NCBI GenBank assembly: GCA_025935445.1 | Contig: JAICVG010000024.1 | Span: forward strand, 1-9,524 | Origin: Nitrososphaera sp. | Lineage (GTDB): Archaea > Thermoproteota > Nitrososphaeria > Nitrososphaerales > Nitrososphaeraceae | Length of the DNA: 9,524 nucleotides | Direction of reading: 5' to 3' | Shown here: positions 4,541 to 9,524 of the stretch, one piece after another | How the letters are laid out: every line of letters begins with the position of its first letter | Position numbering within the stretch: position 1 is the stretch's first letter | Position numbers and translations under genes: made by a program | The notes under the pieces: generated by a model | What the model was told of the DNA's origin: nothing | Databases searched by the model: none | Seen by the model: the letters and a program-made list of their open reading frames with translations, nothing else

Positions 4541-5662
4541 TTAGTTATCTAGTTCTTTATGGAGCTCTTTGAGAAGCGCCTTCTGCCTGTCTGTAAGATT
4601 GGTTGGAACCTTGACATTTATCCTCACATGAAGGTCACCTCTCCCAGTACTGCCATAGCGGGGAAGTCCTTTACCCTTTATCTGCAAAATAGCATTTGAA
4701 GGAGTGCCCTGTGAGATCTTTAGTTTCTCTGACCCTTCAAGCGTTGGAACACGAAGATCTGTACCAAGCGCAAGGTCTGTAAACTTGACATCAAGGTTGT
4801 AAAGCAAATGCCCGTCTTCAAGCCTTTCAAACTTGGGATGTGGCTTGATATGGAGCCTGACTATAAGGTCTCCAGATATGCCTGCTTCTGACATTTCGCC
4901 TTCACCCCGTAGCTGAAATGCCATACCCTCTTCAACCCCCGGTGGAATTTCTAGCTTGATTTTTTTAACTTGTTGTGCTCTGCCACTTCCCCTGCAGTTG
5001 GTACAAGGCCTGTCAATTATCTGACCCTGGCCTTGACATGTCCTGCAAGGCTCCATTGTAACAATTGTTGAAAACCTATTTTGACTATATACGCGCTTTG
5101 TCTGACCCTGCCCGTCACATACTGTGCACTTGCGTGGTTTGGTCCCCGGAGCAGCTCCACTGCCACCACACTCTTTGCATCTGTCAAAACGCGGTACGTC
5201 GACTTCTTCTTTTTTGCCCTTGAGCACATCTTCAACTGTGAGTTCCATATCGTATGCAATGTCTCGGCCCCTACGCCTGCTGCTGCTGCCGCCTCCCCCA
5301 AAGCCAAAGCTGAAGAGGTCGTCGCCGAAAAAGCCGCCACGGCGGCCAAATATCTGATCAAATATGTCGCGAAATCCTCCAAAGCCTGCATCGCGGAATA
5401 TCTCTTCAAAGTTGGCTTCAGAGCCTCTGAATGCTTCCTCAGCGCCTACATGACCATAGATATCGTAACGTTTACGCTTTTCGTCGTCAGAGAGTACTGC
5501 ATACGCTTCAGATAACTCTTTGAACTTTTCTTCTGCAGTTGGCTCCTTGTTTCTATCTGGATGGTATTGCAATGCAAGCTTGCGGTATGCATTCTTGATT
5601 TCTTCCTTGCTTGAGTTCTTTTGAACACCTAGAACCTCATAATAGTCTCGCTTCCTACTCAA
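4541..5662 (-). CDS. dnaJ: Chaperone protein DnaJ (Hsp40, class I)
   Basis: The 373-residue protein delivers unfolded clients to DnaK and stimulates its ATPase. All class I parts are present. The J domain is at 5-70 with HPD at 34-36. The Gly/Phe-rich linker is at about 91-125 ([21 protein letters not shown]). Four CxxCxGxG zinc repeats are at Cys162/165, 179/182, 206/209 and 220/223, enough for two zinc ions. The C-terminal substrate domains run from about 230 ([13 protein letters not shown]) to the end. The start is TTG at 5662, since an in-frame TAA lies three codons upstream and no ATG is available. A GGAGG at 5676-5680 is 13 bases away, further than usual. It lies 48 bases downstream of dnaK in the same operon. 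Confidence 0.96.
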   Translation of the reverse strand: MSRKRDYYEVLGVQKNSSKEEIKNAYRKLALQYHPDRNKEPTAEEKFKELSEAYAVLSDDEKRKRYDIYGHVGAEEAFRGSEANFEEIFRDAGFGGFRDIFDQIFGRRGGFFGDDLFSFGFGGGGSSSRRRGRDIAYDMELTVEDVLKGKKEEVDVPRFDRCKECGGSGAAPGTKPRKCTVCDGQGQTKRVYSQNRFSTIVTMEPCRTCQGQGQIIDRPCTNCRGSGRAQQVKKIKLEIPPGVEEGMAFQLRGEGEMSEAGISGDLIVRLHIKPHPKFERLEDGHLLYNLDVKFTDLALGTDLRVPTLEGSEKLKISQGTPSNAILQIKGKGLPRYGSTGRGDLHVRINVKVPTNLTDRQKALLKELHKELDN

Positions 5663-5710
5663 TGCAGATCTTTATCCTCCTTATTTTAGACAAGTGTCTT
5701 CCAAATATTG

Positions 5711-7585
5711 TTATGGCGAGGGATTTGGCCCAGCCGCGCTTCCTGTTGGCTCAGCCGCGCTTCCTGTTGGACCACCACCAGCAGCAAAGTCAGACCCTGC
5801 TGCCCCGGCCTGTGCCGATGAGGCACCGGCGGCGCTCTGGTATGCCTGCGTGCTTATTTCTCCCAAGACGTTCTTCAGCTCCTGTATCTTAGCCTTGATG
5901 TTTTCAATGTTATTGCTTGCAATAGCATCGCGGATTTCCTGCGTTAGTTTATTCACTTTTTCTACTTGATCTGGACTTACCTTGTCCTTGAGATCCTGCT
6001 TTACCAGCTTGTCAGCGGCGTAAATGAGGTTATCTGCTTCGTTCCTTATCTCTGCCTCTTCCTTTTTCTTCTTGTCGGCATCAGCGAATTGCTCTGAATC
6101 TCTCTTTAGCCTTTCAATTTCATCCTTGGATAGTTTGTTGTTTGCAGTTATTGTGATCTTTGCTTCCTTTTGCGTAGCCAAGTCTTTTGCAGTGGAGTTT
6201 AATATGCCGTTTGCGTCGATATCAAATGCAACTTCAATTTGGGGCACGCCCCTTGGAGCTGGCGGAATGCCAGATAGGTTAAACATGCCAAGTGAGACAC
6301 AGTCAGCTGCCATTGCTCGCTCACCCTGCACAATATGTACTGTTACCGCAGTCTGGTAGTCTGCAGCGGTAGTGAACACCTTGCTTTTCTTTGTTGGAAT
6401 TGTAGTGTTGCGTTCGATCAGCGGCTCCTTTATTCCGCCCAGTACTTCTACACCCAATGTAAGCGGCGTTACGTCCACAAGCAGGATATCGGTTGAAACG
6501 TCTCCTGCTATGACTGCACCTTGAACTGCCGCACCCATTGCCACTGCCTCCATTGGGTCAATTCCACGTTCAGGCTCCTTGCCCATAACTGACTCTACGA
6601 ACTGCCTCACCATGGGCATCCTTGTAGGGCCACCAATCAAGATGATCTTGTCAATGTCTGCAGGTGTCATCTTGCCATCCTGCAACGCCTGCATCATAGG
6701 CTGCCTGCAGCGCTCAATTATCGGCCGGAGCAGTTCCTCAAGCTTTGCCCTCGTCAGCTGTAGTATTAGGTTCTTTGGTCCTGAAGATGGGTCATATGCC
6801 AAGAAAGGAAGGTTGATCTCTGTCGTAACAACGTTTGACAGTTCTATCTTGGCCTTCTCTGCGGCCTCTCTGATCCTCATCATTGCAGCCTTGTCATTTC
6901 TAACATCAAGACCAGATTGCTTGCGGTACTCCTGTACTATGTATTCGACAAGTGTGTTATCCATATCGGTGCCACCAAGCTGTGTGTCACCTGAGGTAGA
7001 TCTGACTTGGAACACACCACCTCCCATCTCCATTATCGTGACATCAAGTGTTCCTCCTCCAAGATCAAAGACCATTATCTTAAGGTCCTTGTTTGCCTTG
7101 TCAAGCCCATAGGCAAGCGATGCAGCAGTGGGTTCGTTAATTATCCTTACTACCTGAAGACCTGCAATTTCTCCAGCGTCCTTGGTCGCCTGGCGTTGAT
7201 TATCATTAAAGTATGCCGGCACGGTAATGACTGCCTTGTCGACTGTTTCTCCTAGGAACGCTTCTGAGTCTCTTTTGATCTTTTGCAGAATGAATGACGA
7301 TATCTGCTGTGGAGCATATTCTTTGCCGTATACCCTGAACTTAAAATCTGTTCCCATCTTTCGCTTTGCCGCAATGACGGTTCCTTCTGGGTTCGAAATC
7401 ATCTGACGGCGAGCTGGCTCGCCAACGATGAGTTGCCCATCCTTGGTAAATGCTACCACTGAGGGGAACGCCTTGCCGCCTATAGAAGTACCTTCCGCTG
7501 CCTGGATTATTGTTGGCTTACCGCCTACCATAACTGCAGCCGCTGAGTTGCTCGTTCCAAGATCAATACCTACTATTTTCCCCAT
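5711..7585 (-). CDS. dnaK: Chaperone protein DnaK (Hsp70)
   Basis: This is the ATP-dependent central chaperone of the cassette, 624 residues. The nucleotide-binding domain shows all three Hsp70 signatures: IDLGTSNS (7-14), [14 protein letters not shown] (172-185) and [15 protein letters not shown] (315-329), plus [11 protein letters not shown] (150-160). The linker [10 protein letters not shown] (371-380) leads to the substrate-binding beta domain and a helical lid. The lobe IA region around 60-95 lacks the roughly 24-residue insertion of proteobacterial DnaK, as in Gram-positive and archaeal homologues. The C-terminus ends in a Gly/Pro/Ser/Ala tail ([19 protein letters not shown]) rather than the acidic EEVD-like end seen in many bacteria. 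It starts one base after the grpE stop with GGAGG eight bases before ATG, so it is translated from the same mRNA. Confidence 0.98.
   Translation of the reverse strand: MGKIVGIDLGTSNSAAAVMVGGKPTIIQAAEGTSIGGKAFPSVVAFTKDGQLIVGEPARRQMISNPEGTVIAAKRKMGTDFKFRVYGKEYAPQQISSFILQKIKRDSEAFLGETVDKAVITVPAYFNDNQRQATKDAGEIAGLQVVRIINEPTAASLAYGLDKANKDLKIMVFDLGGGTLDVTIMEMGGGVFQVRSTSGDTQLGGTDMDNTLVEYIVQEYRKQSGLDVRNDKAAMMRIREAAEKAKIELSNVVTTEINLPFLAYDPSSGPKNLILQLTRAKLEELLRPIIERCRQPMMQALQDGKMTPADIDKIILIGGPTRMPMVRQFVESVMGKEPERGIDPMEAVAMGAAVQGAVIAGDVSTDILLVDVTPLTLGVEVLGGIKEPLIERNTTIPTKKSKVFTTAADYQTAVTVHIVQGERAMAADCVSLGMFNLSGIPPAPRGVPQIEVAFDIDANGILNSTAKDLATQKEAKITITANNKLSKDEIERLKRDSEQFADADKKKKEEAEIRNEADNLIYAADKLVKQDLKDKVSPDQVEKVNKLTQEIRDAIASNNIENIKAKIQELKNVLGEISTQAYQSAAGASSAQAGAAGSDFAAGGGPTGSAAEPTGSAAGPNPSP
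5731..5770 (-). repeat. 21-bp tandem duplication in the dnaK 3' end
   Basis: Nineteen bases at 5731-5749 recur exactly at 5752-5770, a 21-base period equal to seven codons. It encodes the paired PTGSAAE / PTGSAAG units of the disordered DnaK tail. The identity suggests recent slippage. Confidence 0.8.
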
Positions 7586-7586
7586 A

Positions 7587-8189
7587 TTATCCGCCTCCTT
7601 GTTCTCCTTGAATATTCACCTCTTTAGTGTCATTAACGCTATTTTTAACTATCTTTGAAATCTCAACTAGGCTTGGTCTTAGCACCCTGCCGTTGAGCAT
7701 GTAGCCCTTTCTTATCTCGGCAGTAACTGTATTCTCTGCCAAGTCATCCCGTGCAGAATATGCTATAGCGTCGTGCACATTTGGGTCAAAAGGTGTCCCG
7801 ACTGCTTCTATCTCCCTTACTCCTTCCGAAGCAAGGAGGGAGTCAATATTCTTCAGTATTCCTTCCAACCCTTCAATGACTACTCCCTGCTCTGACTTGC
7901 TTTGCCTAGCTACTGAGAGTGCTCGGAGGTAGTCGTCACGTATGTTAAGAAACTTGAGCAACAACTCAGCCTTGATCGATTCTGCCTTTGAGGCAAGCTG
8001 CTTTTCCATCTGCTTGCGGTAGTTATCGAAGTCTGCCATTAAGTACCTCATCTTGTTAAGACTGCTCTCAGAGAATTCCTTTGCCTTTCTCAGCTCGCTC
8101 TTTACTGACTCGAGCTCAGCTCTCAGTGCCTCAACTTCTTCTTCTTCTTCTTCCTCAATTGGTTTGCCCTCTTGCTGCTCGGCCATCAT
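7587..8189 (-). CDS. grpE: Nucleotide exchange factor GrpE
   Basis: The 200-residue protein releases ADP from DnaK and so resets its cycle. An acidic N-terminus ([10 protein letters not shown], 11-20) leads into the long dimerising coiled coil (about 18-75, with [19 protein letters not shown]). A helical bundle follows, and then the conserved beta domain [11 protein letters not shown] (134-144) and [24 protein letters not shown] (155-178), which carries the GrpE signature. Two adjacent ATGs (8189 and 8186) are possible. GAGG at 8194-8197 is four bases from the first but seven from the second, so the second start, giving 199 residues, is a good alternative. It is the first gene of the minus-strand chaperone operon. 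Confidence 0.95.
   Translation of the reverse strand: MMAEQQEGKPIEEEEEEEVEALRAELESVKSELRKAKEFSESSLNKMRYLMADFDNYRKQMEKQLASKAESIKAELLLKFLNIRDDYLRALSVARQSKSEQGVVIEGLEGILKNIDSLLASEGVREIEAVGTPFDPNVHDAIAYSARDDLAENTVTAEIRKGYMLNGRVLRPSLVEISKIVKNSVNDTKEVNIQGEQGGG
7594..7598 (-). promoter_or_regulatory. Shine-Dalgarno site of dnaK
   Basis: GGAGG on the minus strand sits eight bases before the dnaK ATG and inside the last codons of grpE. It is a strong site and contrasts with the leaderless promoters of the solitary genes, as expected for an internal gene of a polycistronic mRNA. Confidence 0.7.
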
Positions 8190-8233
8190 ATTGCCTCTTT
8201 CATCATTCTCGACCAGAGTGAATCACCTTCTCT

Positions 8234-8250
8234 GCTCCCAAAAAGGGAGC
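8234..8250 (-). promoter_or_regulatory. Perfect hairpin/palindrome in the grpE control region
   Basis: GCTCCC-AAAAA-GGGAGC is a perfect 6-bp inverted repeat with a 5-base spacer. If the neighbouring AT palindrome supplies the grpE TATA element, this repeat falls between TATA and the predicted transcription start (near 8234). There a bound repressor would block RNA polymerase. An RNA hairpin in the leader is the alternative. Confidence 0.45.
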
Positions 8251-8252
8251 CC

Positions 8253-8267
8253 ATCTAATAATTAGAT
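8253..8267 (-). promoter_or_regulatory. AT-rich palindrome, likely grpE TATA region/operator
   Basis: ATCTAATAATTAGAT is an exact palindrome around TAA. On the minus strand its core (TAATTATT) is the best TATA candidate for grpE and would give a leader of about 45 bases, consistent with the GAGG ribosome site there. It lies between the grpE and thioredoxin promoters, so it could affect both. Confidence 0.45.
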
Positions 8268-8279
8268 ATCGCTCGTAAG

Positions 8280-8287
8280 AAATATAG
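8280..8287 (+). promoter_or_regulatory. TATA box of the thioredoxin gene
   Basis: AAATATAG is centred 26 bases before the GTG at 8309 and 32 before the ATG at 8315. This fits a leaderless start at GTG or a 6-base leader to ATG. Confidence 0.6.
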
Positions 8288-8308
8288 CCCCTCTCTACTA
8301 ATGATCTA

Positions 8309-8752
8309 GTGAGTATGAGCTCAGACGATGAACTTGAGGCGATCAAGCATAAGAAACTGGCCGAGCTGCAAAAGGAGGCCGCCACTAAGGCAATGATGTC
8401 ATCCATTAGCGAGCCAATAGTGCTCACGGATTCTAACTTTGCAAGCGAGGTTACAAAATATCCTATCATGCTTGTTGACTTTTGGGCGCCTTGGTGCGGC
8501 CCTTGTAGGATGGTTTCACCAATAATTGAACAATTATCTCGAGAATATTCTGGCAGGGTAGCATTTGGCAAGGTTAACGTAGACGAGAATCAAAGAATAG
8601 CGGCTTCATTTGGCATACAGAGTATTCCCACCCTGATGATATTCAAGGGCAGCAAGGCAGTCGACGTAATCATAGGTGCTATGCCAAAAGGACAGATCGA
8701 GATGAAGCTAAAACAACAACTATTATCAAATAACGATTCAATTTACAGATAA
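8309..8752 (+). CDS. Thioredoxin with charged N-terminal extension
   Basis: The 147-residue cytoplasmic protein reduces disulfides in partner proteins. The thioredoxin fold occupies about 36-140. The active site is WCGPC with Cys63 and Cys66, preceded by Asp57 of the VDFWAPW strand (the buried Asp of the family). The cis-proline is in SIPTLMIF, and the GAMPKGQIEMKL end helix is present. The first 30 residues (SSDDELEAIKHKKLAELQKE) form an extra charged helix. Both GTG 8309 and ATG 8315 fit the promoter; ATG would remove two residues. It is divergent from grpE with about 120 bases between. This places redox repair beside the folding machine and allows joint stress control, although coregulation is inference. 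Confidence 0.93.
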   Translation: MSMSSDDELEAIKHKKLAELQKEAATKAMMSSISEPIVLTDSNFASEVTKYPIMLVDFWAPWCGPCRMVSPIIEQLSREYSGRVAFGKVNVDENQRIAASFGIQSIPTLMIFKGSKAVDVIIGAMPKGQIEMKLKQQLLSNNDSIYR

Positions 8753-8762
8753 TTATAGTAGA

Positions 8763-8800
8763 AAAAGAAAAAAGGTTGCACTTAGTTTATCCCTAAGTGC
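8763..8800 (-). terminator. Hairpin and T-tract between two convergent genes
   Basis: GCACTTAG (8778-8785) and CTAAGTGC (8793-8800) form a perfect 8-bp stem with a 7-base loop. Read on the minus strand it is followed by CCTTTTTTCTTTTTC, a classic T-rich end signal for the small gene at 8782. The stem includes that gene's last codons and stop. It may also slow plus-strand transcription from thioredoxin. Confidence 0.6.
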
Positions 8801-9042
8801 GGAAATGAAGCAACGCTTATTCCTAACTCGCCTTGAAGCTTTCTGATCTTGGTCGCGTATTCACTCATCTTAGCATTGTCGCCCTGTACCTTGGCGATCC
8901 TGTATCCCTTCCATGCCTTCCTCAGTGCGCCCCAACTCTGGCCTGGTGTAAAGTTGCTTTTTGATACAACTGTTTCACGGACTGACATTATTGCTGTCAT
9001 GCTGAGATAGATTCGTAGTTGGTACTTAGCACCGGTAGTCAA
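8782..9042 (-). CDS. Small basic hypothetical protein (start uncertain)
   Basis: The longest frame has 86 residues, but the likely start is a later Met: MTAIMSVRETVV from 9000, or MSVRETVVSKSN from 8988, giving 72 or 68 residues. I do not recognise the family. The core FTPGQSWGALRKAWKGYRIAKVQGDN followed by KMSEYATKIRKLQGELGI is strongly basic, probably two helices, with conserved-looking Trp residues. This is compatible with nucleic acid or protein binding, but that is inference. There is no signal peptide or membrane segment. A weak TATA-like TCTATCT near 9005-9012 favours the 8988 start as leaderless. The gene converges on thioredoxin. Confidence 0.6.
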   Translation of the reverse strand: MTTGAKYQLRIYLSMTAIMSVRETVVSKSNFTPGQSWGALRKAWKGYRIAKVQGDNAKMSEYATKIRKLQGELGISVASFPHLGIN

Positions 9043-9196
9043 CTTTCTCAGGTTTTGTAGTGAAAACAGTTGGCACAGAGCAAGCTATGAGATGGCAGTT
9101 GCAAATTTTGATTTTTGAGATAAAGTGTGATAGAGAATTTGCATTCTTTCCCTTGTATACCTATATTATATCTATATAGACATCGCGCCATACTTG
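9043..9196. other. AT-rich intergenic region with inverted repeats
   Basis: No gene is seen. TGCAAATT (9100-9107) and AATTTGCA (9136-9143) form an 8-bp inverted repeat 28 bases apart. CTATAT (9161-9166) and ATATAG (9174-9179) form another short one in a TATA-like run, which lies downstream of the phosphodiesterase gene. A promoter for the small gene at 8782-9042 would lie near the left end, around 9000-9012. Confidence 0.4.
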
Positions 9197-9524
9197 TTAT
9201 AGATCTACAAACTCACATTCCTTGCTTACCGTGTCAAATATCGCAGCAGTTGCCTTGTAACTAAAGAACCACCCGTTAGCAGTTCCGGGATTAATAACAA
9301 TTGTTTTTCCAACAACCTTGTTATCTACCTTATGAGTATGGCCATAAACTACAACATTGTATTTGCCTGATTGAATCAGAGCTTCTCGTTTTTTAAAATC
9401 AGTTCCATGATAGACGGCAATTAGGAGGTCATCTTCTTCAATTTCACAAAGCTCACCTCTAAGCTGGCCCCCTATTTTTTCAAAAGCATTGTTAAGCCCT
9501 TTTTTGTCCACATCATTATTTCCC
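9197..9524 (-). CDS. YfcE/MJ0936-type metallophosphoesterase, C-terminal part (cut by window edge)
   Basis: The frame is open to the window end and begins with GNNDVDKKGL, so the protein continues outside; a GTG start at 9511 would cut through the metal site. GNND supplies the Asn and Asp ligands of the calcineurin-like fold. AVYHGTDFKK gives a metal His, and VVVYGHTHKVDNKVVG holds the GHTH motif that completes the two-metal site. INPGTANGWF matches the conserved INPGS-type turn. These motifs in this order and spacing are those of small YfcE/MJ0936 phosphodiesterases, about 165-185 residues long, of which about 109 are present here. They hydrolyse phosphodiesters in vitro with Mn or Ni, and their natural substrate is not settled. 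Confidence 0.85.
   Translation of the reverse strand, partial: GNNDVDKKGLNNAFEKIGGQLRGELCEIEEDDLLIAVYHGTDFKKREALIQSGKYNVVVYGHTHKVDNKVVGKTIVINPGTANGWFFSYKATAAIFDTVSKECEFVDL

Noticed and set aside
5017..5515. 130- and 144-residue frames inside dnaJ
   Set aside because: They are shadows of dnaJ, whose zinc-finger repeats fix the true frame.
6579..7112. 177-residue plus-strand frame opposite dnaK
   Set aside because: It is antisense to the most conserved part of dnaK and shows no domain; long antisense frames are common opposite Hsp70 genes.

Overview
The window looks archaeal, most likely from an ammonia-oxidising thaumarchaeon (Nitrososphaerota) related to Nitrososphaera. Several lines of sequence evidence support this. 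A tRNA gene is interrupted by two introns, each with an archaeal bulge-helix-bulge splice motif. TATA-like boxes sit about 26-30 bases before start codons, which suggests leaderless transcripts. A SHOCT-domain remnant and an archaeal-style Hsp20 are present. Base composition is moderate, and the small unrecognised genes are the kind common in this group. The genus-level placement is inference.

Layout. Positions 1-560 hold the 3' end of a gene for an aspartate-rich repetitive protein and then a degenerate stretch containing a frameshifted SHOCT-domain relic. At 575-985 is a FlK-like hot-dog thioesterase gene. A 425-base stretch without a convincing gene follows, then a PfkB-family sugar kinase (1411-2451). 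Three small genes of unknown function lie at 2455-3397: a possible zinc-binding protein, a 79-residue protein and a helical 100-residue protein. They are arranged convergently and divergently with almost no spacing. The AT-rich interval 3398-3712 has a strong TATA box and a weak candidate for a one-helix membrane peptide.

The centre is a minus-strand protein-folding cassette: grpE (8189) > dnaK (7585) > dnaJ (5662) > hsp20 (4485), followed by the tRNA-Leu(CAG) gene (3849-3713). GrpE is the nucleotide exchange factor and DnaJ the J-domain co-chaperone of DnaK. Hsp20 holds unfolded clients for that machine. grpE and dnaK are one base apart and dnaK has a strong Shine-Dalgarno site, so they are surely cotranscribed. 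hsp20 also appears to have its own promoter. Divergent from grpE is a thioredoxin gene (8309-8752) with a charged N-terminal extension. The shared 120-base control region contains two perfect inverted repeats that could be operators. The right end carries a small unknown gene (minus strand) that converges on thioredoxin over a shared terminator-like hairpin, and the C-terminal part of a YfcE/MJ0936-type phosphodiesterase cut by the window edge.

The most notable observation is the tRNA-Leu(CAG): removing a 33-nt intron at position 30/31 and a 19-nt intron at 37/38 restores a perfect cloverleaf. No large undescribed defence or mobile system is visible.
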